Source: Pseudomonas sp. 10S4
GTDB taxonomy: Bacteria; Pseudomonadota; Gammaproteobacteria; Pseudomonadales; Pseudomonadaceae
Length of the DNA: 64,000 nucleotides
Direction: 5' to 3'
Assembly: GCF_034344865.1 (NCBI RefSeq)
Contig: NZ_CP133774.1
Coordinates: 4,154,001 to 4,218,000 of the forward strand
Position numbers and translations under genes: made by a program. Positions 51,658 to 61,264 of the stretch are shown here, one piece after another (the first letter of the stretch is position 1; each line of letters opens with the position of its first letter). The notes below the pieces were generated by a model. It had not been told where the DNA came from. It worked only from the letters and a program-made list of their open reading frames with translations, and did not search any database.

Positions 51658-54489
51658 ATGTCCAACCGTGATATTTCCCGGCGCTCGTTCCTTCAGGGCG
51701 GGCTGGTGGCGGGTGTGAGCGTGACGCTTACACCGCTCAGCACCCAGGCGCTGGCTGCCTTGATGGAAAACAGCGTAACCGTGCCGTCCGAGCAATGGCT
51801 CGGCAACAACGGCAAGGCGCGCTCGCGTAACGATGCCTTGTCCAAGGTCTGCGGCAGCAAAGTCTTTGCCCGCGACATTCGTGCCAAGGACATGCCGGGC
51901 TGGCCGCAGCAGCAGGGCCACGCCATGTTGCTGAAAATCACCAAGGCCGACCGCATCTACGCGGGTTACGACCTGTCGTGGCTCGGCGCCGATTTGCAGC
52001 CCGACCGCATCGTCACCGCCGCCGACCTGGACAAGGACGGCATCGTCTTCCCGGAAGATCACGCGCCCGATCCGCTGCTGCCGGAAGGCAAGGTGCCGAT
52101 GTTCATCGGTCACCCGGTGGCGATCCTGATCTGGAACGACTTCGAGCGTTTCCGCCAGGCCAAGGCCAAACTCAAGTTCAATGACAAAGCCATCCGCTAC
52201 GGCGCCCAGGTGCCGTTCTACGACTGTGATCCCTACGGCAGCTTCCGCTACGTACGCGTTGGCGGCGCGACCTCGGCGGACGAAGATGAATTCGCCAGCC
52301 TCAAGGATTCGATCCTGTTCCCGATGCTGAAAAACCGTCGTCCGGTGTGGAATTCCCAGCCGGACCTGCACGGCAACCTGACCGAGCGCGGTTTGTTCTA
52401 CGCCGACCGGATGAAACAGCAGATCGAATCGCCGCCAGACAACTGGCTGGTGTTCGACGAGCGCTACAAAACCCCGTCGATTGAACCGGCCGCGATGGAG
52501 CCGGACAACGGCAACGGCTGGTACGACCCGGCGACCAAGACCCTGCACTTTGTCGTCGCCACCCAGTGCCCGCTGGAGGCTGCAACCGAAACCGCGAAGA
52601 TGATCGCGCCGTCGCGCTTCGGCCTGGCGAATCTGAACATGCACCCCGGTTACACCGTCGGTTACGGTTCCAAGGACCATAACATCTTCGTCTACTACGC
52701 AGCCCTCGCCGCGTTGTACGGTGCTGGTGTGCCGGTGCGTCTGGCGAACGACCGCTACGAGCAGTTCCACGAGCGGGATCAAGCGTCACCCGTTCGACAT
52801 CCGCTACCAATTGGCCGTGGACAAGACCGATCACAGCTTCAAGATTTTCCGCGCCGAGATGAACGTCGATGGCGGCGGGCGGATCAACTACAGCCCTTCA
52901 GTGGCGGCGGTTGGCGCCACGGCGGCGCAGTCGATCTACTACATGCCGCAGAACGATTTGCAGGTCACGGCCTATCATTCTCGCGGTGTTGAAGCGGGCT
53001 CGATGCGCGGTTACGGAACCCTGCAAAGCATGGCGTCGACCGAGATGATGGTCGACGAAATTGCCGGTCGCCTCGGCATCGACGCCATCGATCTGCGCAA
53101 GAAAAACGCCATGCTCTCGGGCATGAAAAACACCCAGGGCGCAGTGCCTGCGGGTGCCTTGCGCCTGCATGAAATTCTCGACAAGGCTGCTGCCCACGAA
53201 GTCTGGAAAAACCGCGATCTGATCAAGATGAAGCGCGAAGCCGCCGACCCGGACAACTGGTACGGCGTCGGTTTCGCCATCTGCCAGAAAGACTTCGGCA
53301 CCGGTTCCGAAGCGCCGATGGCCAGCATCGAATTCACGGCTGAAGGGCACGTGACCCTGCGCCACATCGGTATCGAAATCGGCACCGGCATGTCCACCTC
53401 GCAAGCCTTGGTGGTGGCGGATTTCATCGGCATCCCGGCCACGGAAGTGAAGACCGGCGAAACCGAATGGAAAGAGTTGCAGCTGATCAGCGGCGGCAAC
53501 CCGTACATCATGAGCCAGGCTGAACAGGACGGTTTTCTGCGTAACCCACGCTGGGTTGGCAAACTTGCGTCGGCCTCGTCGGCGACTAACTCCGCGTACT
53601 ACTTCAGCCACGCTACCCGTGAAGCGTCCCGCGTGCTGTTCAACCACGGTTTGTGGCCGGCGGCGCTGCAGATCTGGGGCCAAGGCCCATACGGCGGCCA
53701 AGCCAACCCGTACGTGGTGCGTCGCGAAGATGCGCATTGGGTCGACGGCAAACTCACTGCCAACGGCATGCAGCCGCTGAGCTTTGAGCAACTGGCGAAA
53801 CACGCCCACGAAATAGGCTTGGTGACCGGCGCGACCGTGCACGGCTTCAACCGCTGGAGCTGGGCCGAGTCCGATTTCAGCATCGACGGCGTCCGTGAAC
53901 GCCTGCCGCTCGACGGTCTGGCCGTGAAGTACGGCGACGGGGCACCGAACGCGAAGAAAGCACAGATGACCAGCAACGGTTTCCATCTGCTGGATCGCCA
54001 GAACGTGCACTACCCGGACACCCAGCTGAACAACGCGGCGGTGACTTACTACAGCCCGGTCGCGACGCTGGTGGAATTGAAAGTGAACAAGGGTTCGGCC
54101 GAAGTGCAAGTGCTCAACCATCACTCGTGGGTCGAGTGCGGTCGGGTGCTGGTGGAAGAACTGGTCAGGGGGCAGCTCGAAGGCGGGATCGCCATGGGCA
54201 TCGGCCATGCATTGATGGAAGAGATGCCGCTGTACGAAGGCGGGCCGGGGAGGGTGACTGGAACTTCAACCGTTACCGCCTGCCAATGGCCCGGCACGTT
54301 GCGGTCTGGAACCAGACGGCGGAGATCCTGCCGCCGCTGTCGCCGAGCGACCCGTCCAAGGGCATTGCCGAAGTGGTGATGATCCCGATCGTCGGCGCCA
54401 TCGGTAACGCCGTGGCTCACGCCATCGGCAAACGTGTCCGCGACCTGCCTATCACTTCTGCGCGCATCAAGGAGGCCCTCAATGGCTAA
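51658..54489 (+). CDS. Tat-exported molybdenum hydroxylase large subunit (xanthine dehydrogenase family), frameshifted
   Basis: Molybdopterin-cytosine-dinucleotide-type subunit of a periplasmic oxidoreductase (isoquinoline oxidoreductase/aldehyde dehydrogenase group). The twin-arginine signal SRRSFLQGG is at residues 8-16. Two frame breaks occur: an extra C near 52770 (restoring RYEQFQSGIKRHPFDIRYQ) and a missing G near 54243 (restoring GEGDWNFNRYRLP). Together they keep 943 aa, the family length. Molybdenum-site features GYTVGYGSKDHNIF, EAGSMRGYGTLQSMASTEMMVDEIAG, and LRHIGIEIGTGMSTSQ are visible. No FAD subunit is nearby; electrons should pass through the 2Fe-2S partner to cytochrome c. Substrate unknown. 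Confidence 0.9.
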
Positions 54490-55021
54490 CCGTCCGTTTC
54501 AACTGACCCTCAACGGTCAATCCGTCGGCCCGGTGGACATCCCTGATGACCTGCCGATGATCGACTACTTGCACGAATACAAAAACCTCACCGGTTCGCG
54601 TCTGGGCTGCGGCCAGGGCATCTGCCATGCCTGTGTGGTGATCGTCGACAACCCGGACGGCACCAGCGAAGAAGTGCGCACCTGCATCACCGGCGCGCAT
54701 TACTTCGAAGGCAAAAAAGTGCGGACCATCGAAGGTCACGCGACCCGCGATGAGCAGGGCAAGGTCACCGAGCTGAACCCGATCCAGCAGCGTTTCGTCG
54801 ATGAATTCGCCTTCCAGTGCAGCTACTGCGCGCCGGGGTTTGTGAATGCGGCGACGGTGTTGGTGGAAAAACTCCAGCGTCAGCCGATCGTTAAAAGTCA
54901 GCTGGAAAAAGTCATCGAGGACAGCCTCGGTCACCACATCTGCCGCTGCACCGGCTACGTGCGTTACTACAGCGCGACCCGCAACGTGCTGACCGATCTC
55001 GGCCTGGTCAAGGAGGGTTAA
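54482..55021 (+). CDS. 2Fe-2S-binding subunit of the molybdenum hydroxylase
   Basis: 179 aa. The N-terminal plant-type ferredoxin domain has GCGQGICHACVVIVD and TCITG cysteines, and the C-terminal four-helix domain has CSYCAPGFVNAA and HHICRCTGYVRYYSA. Together they bind two 2Fe-2S clusters. ATG 54482 overlaps the large-subunit stop by 8 bp. No own signal peptide; it would ride through Tat with the large subunit. Confidence 0.94.
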   Translation: MANRPFQLTLNGQSVGPVDIPDDLPMIDYLHEYKNLTGSRLGCGQGICHACVVIVDNPDGTSEEVRTCITGAHYFEGKKVRTIEGHATRDEQGKVTELNPIQQRFVDEFAFQCSYCAPGFVNAATVLVEKLQRQPIVKSQLEKVIEDSLGHHICRCTGYVRYYSATRNVLTDLGLVKEG

Positions 55022-55023
55022 GC

Positions 55024-56259
55024 ATGAAGCATCTACTTTCCCGACTGGCGTTGGCGGTTGGTCTGGCTGCGCCGGTGTTACTGGCCCACGCGGACGATCA
55101 GATCAAGCGCGGCGAATACCTTGCCCGCGCTGCCGATTGCATGGCCTGCCACACCGCACCGGGTGGCGCGCCGTTTGCCGGCGGTCTGCCGATCATCTCG
55201 CCGTTCGGCACGATCTACGGCACCAACATCACCCCGAGCAAAGAGCACGGCATCGGTCTGTACAACGATGATGAGTTCTTCGCGGCGCTCACCGAAGGCA
55301 AACGCCGGGATGGCGCGAACCTGTATCCGGCGATGCCTTACACCTCGTATCACCTGATGCCGCGTGAAGACTCGGACGCGATTCACGCGTATCTGAAAAC
55401 CGTCGAGCCGATCGAACGTGCGGCGCCGGTCACCAGCCTGAGCTTCCCGTTCAACGTGCGTCTGGGCCTGATGGGCTGGAACATGCTCTACGGCAAGGAC
55501 GTGAAACTGGCGCCGACCGAGGGCAAAAGCGAAGCCTTCAAGCGCGGCCAGTACATGGTCGACGTGCTCGGGCACTGCGGCGAATGCCACACCCCGCGCG
55601 GTTTGCCCGGTGCGATGCAGCAGGACAAACGCCTGACTGGCGGCCTGCTCAATGGCTATCTGGCGCCAAGCCTGTTGGCCAATGACCTGGCCGCACGCGG
55701 CTGGAATCATCAGGACCTGAGCTCGTTCCTCAAGCACGGCATGAGCGCCCAGGGCACGATGTTCAACGAGATGTTCCCGGTGTTCCACAACAGCACCCAA
55801 GGCCTCAATGATCCGGACTTGGCGGCGATGGCGACGTTCCTGCTTGGCGATCAACCGCCCGCAGCGAAAGTGCTTACCGAAGTGCCGCTGGACAAAATGG
55901 GCCCAAGCGCCCAGCGCGGTCGTCAGGATTACCTGAACGTCTGTGCCGGTTGCCACGCACCGAACGGCGAGGGCAAGCCGCACATCGCGGTGGCCATGCG
56001 CGGCAACACCACATTGCGCCTGGAAGATCCGCGCAACCTGTTGCGGGTGATCGAGGACGGCATCGGCGAGCAGAAATTCGCCGGGTTCGAACGCATGCAA
56101 CCGATGCCGGGCTTCGCCGACAAACTCAGTCATGAGCAACTGACCGATCTGCTGAACTACTTGCGTCAAGGTTGGGGCGGTCAGTCGAGTGAGCTGGCGG
56201 TCAGCGATGTGCAGAAGCTTCAGGCCGATGCACCAACCGCCGAGCACAAGGCGCACTGA
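55024..56259 (+). CDS. Three-haem cytochrome c of the molybdenum hydroxylase
   Basis: 411 aa. Signal peptide (about 1-23, cut after AHA), then three c-type haem sites: CMACH (about 39), CGECH (about 187), and CAGCH (about 310), each in its own domain. This resembles the membrane-associated cytochrome subunits of alcohol and aldehyde dehydrogenases, which pass electrons to quinone or an oxidase. It starts 2 bp after the 2Fe-2S gene. Confidence 0.94.
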   Translation: MKHLLSRLALAVGLAAPVLLAHADDQIKRGEYLARAADCMACHTAPGGAPFAGGLPIISPFGTIYGTNITPSKEHGIGLYNDDEFFAALTEGKRRDGANLYPAMPYTSYHLMPREDSDAIHAYLKTVEPIERAAPVTSLSFPFNVRLGLMGWNMLYGKDVKLAPTEGKSEAFKRGQYMVDVLGHCGECHTPRGLPGAMQQDKRLTGGLLNGYLAPSLLANDLAARGWNHQDLSSFLKHGMSAQGTMFNEMFPVFHNSTQGLNDPDLAAMATFLLGDQPPAAKVLTEVPLDKMGPSAQRGRQDYLNVCAGCHAPNGEGKPHIAVAMRGNTTLRLEDPRNLLRVIEDGIGEQKFAGFERMQPMPGFADKLSHEQLTDLLNYLRQGWGGQSSELAVSDVQKLQADAPTAEHKAH

Positions 56260-56260
56260 C

Positions 56261-57231
56261 ATGCAGCATCTCGATCTGCAAGTGGTGCGCCGGGCGCTGG
56301 AATGGTCGACGGCCGGCCAGTGCGTGTGGCTGTGCACGGTGCTCGCCACCTATGGCTCGGCGCCACGTGCGCCGGGCTCGTTGCTGGCGGTGAACGCGGA
56401 CGGTCAATGGATCGGCTCGCTGTCCGGCGGCTGCGTTGAGGAAGACTTCCTCGAACGCGTCGCCGAGGGCGCGTTTTTGAGGCCGTCAACGTGGTCCGTT
56501 ACGGCGAAGGCGATGATCCGCGCTCTCGGGTCAGTCTGCCCTGTGGTGGCGTGCTCGATGTGCTGGTGGAGAAGCTTGAATCTGATTGTGAGGTTCAGGC
56601 ACATCTGCGCGAGCTGGAGTCGGCATTGCTGGGCCAGCGCCGGTTGATTCGCGAGGTCGATCTGGCCAGTGGCGCGCGCAGTGTGTTCGCGGACAGCGAG
56701 CAGGGCGCGCGCATCGAGCGAGAGATCGACCGGGTACGCGTGCGAGTTGGCGCGGCTCAGCGGTTGCTGTTGGCGGGGTATTCCAGCGTCGCCCAGGCCT
56801 GTGCAGAGTTTGCCGTGGGCCTGGGTTTCGAGGTGATTCTTTGCGAGCCGCGAGACGAAGTGCTTGAAGGCGTGGTGCTGAACAACGTCGAGATTCGCCG
56901 CCAACTGCCATCGGTGTTCATCGCCGACGGCGGCTGCCACAGTGACACGGCAGTGGTGGCGTTGACCCATGACCCGCGCATCGATGACCTGGCGATGATG
57001 GAAGCGGTGCGCACCGATGCGTTCTACATTGGTGTGATGGGCTCGATGCAGACGTCGCAAAAGCGCTTTGAGCGGTTGCGCAGGATTGGTGGGTTGGGGG
57101 ATGTTGAACTCGCAAGAATTCATGCCCCGATTGGCCTGAACCTGGGCAGCAAGACGCCCGCAGAAATCGCCCTGGCAGTACTCGCTGACATCCTGCGAAT
57201 CCGCAGCGGCATCCCCCGGGATCGCCTGTAA
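56261..57231 (+). CDS. XdhC/CoxI-family maturation factor, frameshifted
   Basis: Family that inserts or sulfurates the molybdenum cofactor in xanthine-dehydrogenase-type enzymes. The N-terminal XdhC_CoxI domain is LATYGSAPRAPGSLLAVNADGQWIGSLSGGCVEEDFLERV; the C-terminal Rossmann-like XdhC domain includes LLLAGYSSVAQACAEFAVGLGFEVILCEPR and IDDLAMMEAVRTDAFYIGVMGS. The frame breaks at a run of five T near 56479; one more T restores GAFFEAVNVVRYGEG and gives 323 aa. Its place after the enzyme genes supports a dedicated maturation role. Confidence 0.92.
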
Positions 57232-57243
57232 CCCCCATTCCCT

Positions 57244-57330
57244 GTGGGAGCGAGCTTGCTCGCGATGGCGTCCGTACATTCAACGTCAATGTCGACTGTC
57301 AGACCGTCATCGCGAGCAAGCTCGCTCCCT
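57244..57330. repeat. REP-like doublet, GTGGGAGCGAGCTTGCTCGCG type
   Basis: GTGGGAGCGAGCTTGCTCGC and inverted copy CATCGCGAGCAAGCTCGCTC around a centre of about 40 bp, after the xdhC-like gene. Confidence 0.88.
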
Positions 57331-57472
57331 CTGGGGTTGTGTGTTGTTGGTGGGTAATTGTTTGCAGCATCTCCCTTCAAGAAATCAATAAAAGCCTCGG
57401 CGCAAAGCCAGACGTGTCCATACTCAGTGCCATGGCTCGCACCTGCGGGCAGCTACCTGGAGGAAGATCCGC

Positions 57473-58321
57473 ATGACTGCATCGACATCCAAACCGGTCT
57501 GGTTCATCACCGGCTGTTCAACAGGTTTCGGCCGGCAACTGGCCTTGCACACCCTCAGCCTCGGCTACCCGACCGTGGTCACGGCGCGTAACCCGGCGCA
57601 GGTCGAAGACATCGTCAAAGGGCACGAAGACATCGCACTGGTCTTGAAGCTGGACGTCACCGACCCGGCACAGATCAACGCTGCCGTTGAGGCCGCACAA
57701 GCGCGTTTCGGCCGTATCGATGTGTTGGTGAACAACGCAGGGATCGGCTACTTCGGCTCCTTCGAAGAAAGCGATCTGGGTGAAGTGCGCAAGATGATGG
57801 ACATCAACGTCTGGGGCCTCGTCGAGATGACCCGCGCAGTGCTGCCAGGCATGCGCCAGCAGCGCAGCGGCTCGGTGGTGAACATCTCTTCCGTCGGCGG
57901 CATCGTAGCGTTTCCGGCGGTGAGTTTTTACCACGCGACCAAGTTTGCGGTGGAAGGCATTTCTGAATCCCTGGCCCAGGAAGTCGCACCGCTGGGCATC
58001 AAAGTCCTGATCGTCGAGCCAAGCGGTTTCCGCACCGATTGGGCGGGGCGCTCGGCCAACGAAGCGAGCCAGACCATCGACGACTACCGTGAAACGGCTG
58101 GCAAACGCCTCGACATGATCCGCGGCTACAACGGCAAGCAACCGGGCGACCCGGTGCGGGCAGCGGTGGCGATCGTCAATGCGGTCGAGGCCGAGAACCC
58201 GCCATTGCGTCTGTTATTGGGCAAAGCGGCACTGGCCGGTGGACGCGGCAAGATCGAAGCCCTGCGCAAGGACTTCGAAGGTTGGGCGAGTGTCAGCGAA
58301 GGCGCTGATTTCCCGAGCTAA
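57473..58321 (+). CDS. Short-chain dehydrogenase/reductase
   Basis: 282 aa. Cofactor loop ITGCSTGFGRQLA (about residues 12-24), NNAG, catalytic Ser in NISSVGG and YHATKFAVEG (Tyr-x3-Lys). The C-terminal part (EPSGFRTDWAGRSA) is typical of the oxidoreductase group with three-part TGCSTGFG loops. Single gene between two repeat doublets; substrate unknown. Confidence 0.93.
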   Translation: MTASTSKPVWFITGCSTGFGRQLALHTLSLGYPTVVTARNPAQVEDIVKGHEDIALVLKLDVTDPAQINAAVEAAQARFGRIDVLVNNAGIGYFGSFEESDLGEVRKMMDINVWGLVEMTRAVLPGMRQQRSGSVVNISSVGGIVAFPAVSFYHATKFAVEGISESLAQEVAPLGIKVLIVEPSGFRTDWAGRSANEASQTIDDYRETAGKRLDMIRGYNGKQPGDPVRAAVAIVNAVEAENPPLRLLLGKAALAGGRGKIEALRKDFEGWASVSEGADFPS

Positions 58322-58343
58322 TCGTCTATACGCAGAACCCAAT

Positions 58344-58431
58344 GTGGGAGCGGGCTTGCTCGCGAAGGCGTCGTATCAGTCGAAATCTTTATTGACTGAC
58401 ACACCGCTTTCGCAAGCAAGCCCGCTCCCAC
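58344..58431. repeat. REP-like doublet, GTGGGAGCGGGCTTGCTCGCG type
   Basis: GTGGGAGCGGGCTTGCTCGC and inverted copy GCAAGCAAGCCCGCTCCCAC. It lies between the convergent SDR and FAD-oxidase genes. Confidence 0.9.
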
Positions 58432-58449
58432 ATGGGATAGTGGTGTTGC

Positions 58450-59733
58450 TTAGTATCCAAACTTGTCCCGCAACCCGTAATACCACGCACCCAACGCCGC
58501 AAACGGTGTGCGCAGCAGTTGCCCACCCGGAAACGGGTAGTGCGGCAAATCCGCAAACGCATCAAACCGCTCGGCCTGGCCGCGCAACGCCTCGGCCAAC
58601 ACCTTGCCCGCCAAATGCGTGTAAGTCACACCATGCCCACTGCAACCCTGAGAGTAATAAATGTTATCCCCCAGCCGCCCAACCTGCGGAAGACGCGACA
58701 GCGTCAGCAGGAAGTTTCCGGTCCAGGCGTAATCAATTTTCACGTCTTTAAGCTGCGGAAAAGCCTTAAGCATCTTCGGCCGAATAATCGCTTCAATATT
58801 TGCCGGATCCCGCGCGCCATACACCACGCCCCCACCGAAAACCAAACGCTTGTCGCCGGTCAGACGGTAATAATCGAGCAGGTAGTTGCAGTCTTCGACG
58901 CAGTAATCCTGTGGCAACAAGCTTTTGGCCAGCGCATCGCCCAGCGGTTCAGTGGTAATCACCTGAGTCCCGCACGGCATCGACTTCGCGGCCAACTCCG
59001 GCACCAGATTACCGAGGTAAGCATTGCCCGCCACGATAATGAACTTGGCCCTGACCTTACCCTGTGGCGTATGCACCACCGGGTTCGCACCGCGCTCGAT
59101 GCGCACCGCCGGAGACTGTTCATAAATAGTGCCGCCCAGCGACTCGACAGCGGCTGCTTCACCGAGCGCCAGGTTCAACGGATGAATGTGCCCGCCGCTC
59201 ATGTCGAGCATGCCGCCGACATACTGGTCGCAGCCCACCACTTCACGGATGCGCTTTTGGTCCAGCAACTCAAGCTGCGAGTGACCGAAGCGCTCCCACA
59301 AACGCTTCTGGGATTCCAGATGACCCATCTGCTTGGCCGTGATGGCGGCGAACACACCGCCGTCCTTCAAGTCGCACTGGATATTATATTTGGCGACCCG
59401 CTCACGAATGATCCGCCCACCTTCAAACGCCATCTGCCCCAGCAACTGAGCTTGTTTAGGGCCGACACTGCGCTCGATCACATCAATGTCACGGCTATAG
59501 CTGTTAACGATCTGGCCACCATTGCGCCCCGACGCCCCAAACCCGACCTTGGCCGCCTCCAGCACCGTTACCCGAAAACCGTTCTCCAGCAGAAACAGGG
59601 CAGAGGACAACCCGGTGTAACCGGCGCCAATCACACAGACATCAGTCTCCACGTCATCCTGCAAAAGAGGGCGCGGCGGAACCGCATTGGCCGATGCGGC
59701 GTAATAGGACTCTGGGTAAGGGGTGTTCGCCAT
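58450..59733 (-). CDS. puuB: FAD-dependent oxidoreductase, gamma-glutamylputrescine oxidase-like
   Basis: 427 aa of the D-amino-acid oxidase family, the length of E. coli PuuB. The FAD loop VCVIGAGYTGLSSALFLLENGFRVTVLE is at about residues 32-59, then GASGRNGGQIVNSYS, and the C-terminal FAD contact GCSGHGVTYTHLAGKVLAEAL. PuuB-type enzymes oxidise gamma-glutamylputrescine in putrescine use. No other puu gene is adjacent, so a related amine or amino acid could be the substrate. Confidence 0.85.
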   Translation of the reverse strand: MANTPYPESYYAASANAVPPRPLLQDDVETDVCVIGAGYTGLSSALFLLENGFRVTVLEAAKVGFGASGRNGGQIVNSYSRDIDVIERSVGPKQAQLLGQMAFEGGRIIRERVAKYNIQCDLKDGGVFAAITAKQMGHLESQKRLWERFGHSQLELLDQKRIREVVGCDQYVGGMLDMSGGHIHPLNLALGEAAAVESLGGTIYEQSPAVRIERGANPVVHTPQGKVRAKFIIVAGNAYLGNLVPELAAKSMPCGTQVITTEPLGDALAKSLLPQDYCVEDCNYLLDYYRLTGDKRLVFGGGVVYGARDPANIEAIIRPKMLKAFPQLKDVKIDYAWTGNFLLTLSRLPQVGRLGDNIYYSQGCSGHGVTYTHLAGKVLAEALRGQAERFDAFADLPHYPFPGGQLLRTPFAALGAWYYGLRDKFGY

Positions 59734-59874
59734 CCTGCTGCCTCTGTTTAATATATTTTACGAGTGCGTCGATCCTACGCGAGTTAAAAAACGGCCGCCA
59801 GCCACCGGAAAATCTTCTTCGCAGCGGCAAAATTAAATATTTTGCATATTCATAGGGTTAGCTCAAAAAAGGTG

Positions 59875-59902
59875 TTGACACCCCTCCGGAATTCCGTAGA
59901 AT
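59875..59902 (+). promoter_or_regulatory. Sigma-70 promoter of tRNA-Val(GAC)
   Basis: TTGACA (59875-59880), a 16-bp spacer, TAGAAT (59897-59902), 13 bp before the mature tRNA. Confidence 0.75.
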
Positions 59903-59915
59903 GCCGCCTCACAGC

Positions 59916-59992
59916 AGGCACGTAGCTCAGTTGGTTAGAGCACCACCTTGACATGGTGGGGGTCGTTGGTTCGAGTCCAATCGCGCCTACCA
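59916..59992 (+). tRNA. tRNA-Val (anticodon GAC)
   Basis: 77 nt with encoded CCA. Anticodon stem CCACC/GGTGG, loop TTGACAT with GAC. The acceptor 5' strand AGGCACG against CGCGCCT has one A-C mismatch at the fifth pair. It adjoins a phage integrase remnant, so its 3' end is a plausible old attachment site. Confidence 0.95.
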
Positions 59993-60021
59993 AACAAAAT
60001 CCGCTCTGCTGGGCGGTCTAG

Positions 60022-60052
60022 AAGGGCTCACCGAAAGGTGGGCCCTTTTTTG
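60022..60052 (+). terminator. Intrinsic terminator of tRNA-Val(GAC)
   Basis: AAGGGCTCACC-GAAA-GGTGGGCCCTT stem with a GAAA tetraloop, followed by six T residues. Confidence 0.9.
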
Positions 60053-60089
60053 TTGTCTGCGATTTGTGAAGCTTTTGCAAAATCCTCGC

Positions 60090-60446
60090 TCAGAACGCCA
60101 ATTCGGCGCGCAACTCCAGATACTCGATTTTCTTTTCGTCGTGCCCCTCTTGATTGTGCTTCGTCATCTTCTCGTCCGCATGCCCCATCAGCGCTTGAGT
60201 GAATTCCTGTGGGGGTTTCTGCTGCTCGTACAGCCAAGCACCCAAAGCGCGGATCTCGTGAAAAGTCGGGCGCTCGCCGGCCGGCACATTGTCGTAGGCG
60301 TGCGCCGCGTTCCGGGCCTTGGTGAGCTCCTTGGTCAGATAGTCCGGGGTCACTGACGTCCAGTGGTCCTTCGCGTCGATCTGTTCCCGGCGCCGAGCCT
60401 TTGGCTTGTAGTGGATCAGGTACGGCGAAACCAGTGGCGACCCCAA
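60090..60446 (-). pseudogene. Phage tyrosine integrase, C-terminal remnant
   Basis: 118 codons resembling only the end of a site-specific recombinase: PTFHEIRALGAWLYEQ holds the HxxR box and ALMGHADEKMTKH the LxH box. The catalytic tyrosine expected in the following H-Y-Q is replaced by Asn (KHNQEGHD). The N-terminal arm-binding and core domains are absent upstream, where the frame turns non-coding. It lies 98 bp from tRNA-Val(GAC) and is oriented toward it, as in tRNA-targeting prophages. Inactive by two independent signs. Confidence 0.85.
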
Positions 60447-60583
60447 ACATTCGCCTCGCGGTATCTATGATGTCTGGCGAGCCAACCATTTTATGGACAA
60501 GGCGGGGCTGCGATAACGGTAATTCCTGCAGACAGCCCCTGTATGGCGGGCGCAGGGATTCAGGTCTGGGCCGACGAACCGAA

Positions 60584-61180
60584 CTACCGCGCACCTGAAA
60601 AGGTCTGGTCGCAATTGACTCCGTGGATGCTGCCATCAGGGCGGCGAACCTGGGATTCGCCGAACGCAGCCCCGACCATAAGTCCCTCACTCTGATCGCG
60701 CGCGTGGTCGCCCATCCACCACCTGCACTGTGGCGGGAGTGAGGCGCCTCCGCATGGGCTGCAATACTGTTCACTGAAGCATAAATCGAAAACCTCCGAT
60801 TTACGGCTATACAGCAAAAGCCAAAAAAGCGCCGCTTTCCCATTCACGAATAAGCGGCGCTTTCCTTTTGCGCGTTGGTTTAGAAAAGGAGTTGAGCCGC
60901 AATCGCTAATTGCTTCAGTGTGCATCTGCACTAAGTCTGAAATGTCCTCTTGGGCTTTGCGCAGTTGCAGAGTCAGTTTCTGGAGTTCGTTTTCCAGCAT
61001 ACGGTTGTAGTGAGTGGCGGTTTCCAGTTCGGTCGGGCATCCAAGCCAGTCGCTGGCGTCTTCGATGTCGAGAGGGGTGGACGAGGGTGAGGCGACGATC
61101 TGTAGGGATTGGGGGGTGTACCGCCGGAGGCAGCGAGCTCGCGCGGGAATTTCTCCCCAAAACACGTGTGTTTGGGCCAA
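60584..61180 (-). CDS. Hypothetical protein with coiled-coil segment, uncertain
   Basis: 198 codons from ATG 61180. The middle reads like real protein: DASDWLGCPTELETATHYN, followed by a heptad-like helix LENELQKLTLQLRKAQEDISDLV. The last 90 codons run through a terminator-like hairpin and look non-coding, so the true end may be near 60.87 kb after a lost frame. I do not recognise a family. Probably phage-derived given the neighbours. Confidence 0.35.
   Translation of the reverse strand: MAQTHVFWGEIPARARCLRRYTPQSLQIVASPSSTPLDIEDASDWLGCPTELETATHYNRMLENELQKLTLQLRKAQEDISDLVQMHTEAISDCGSTPFLNQRAKGKRRLFVNGKAALFWLLLYSRKSEVFDLCFSEQYCSPCGGASLPPQCRWWMGDHARDQSEGLMVGAAFGESQVRRPDGSIHGVNCDQTFSGAR
60826..60863 (-). 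terminator. Hairpin with T-tract on the minus strand
   Basis: AAAGCGCCGCTT and AAGCGGCGCTTT arms (12 bp, perfect) around a 14-nt loop. The minus strand continues with TTTTTT, so it would end a minus-strand transcript, fitting a gene upstream at about 60.9-61.2 kb. Confidence 0.75.
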
Positions 61181-61264
61181 TGTTTATTGGCCCATAAAGG
61201 CGCTTAAAGATTAGCATTTTAAATGCTGTAAACGTCTGTAGGTTTATGATAGGGGATATTCTTA

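Larger units (their letters stand above)
60447..61264. other. Low-information stretch between integrase remnant and tail-fibre remnant
   Basis: About 800 bp. It contains a possible minus-strand ORF (61180 down to the 60.9-kb region) and a strong hairpin at 60826-60863. Otherwise I see no recognisable gene; several overlapping frames are open but none reads like a conserved protein. Probably decayed prophage DNA. Confidence 0.5.

Noticed and set aside
58519..59751. Plus-strand open frame of 410 codons opposite the FAD oxidase
   Set aside because: The minus-strand gene has a clear FAD loop and full family length; the plus frame has no motif.
60028..60843. Minus-strand open frame of 271 codons covering the integrase remnant region
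   Set aside because: Its last part lies in the wrong frame over the integrase fragment and its first part passes through a hairpin; no motif found. Only the shorter integrase frame is supported.
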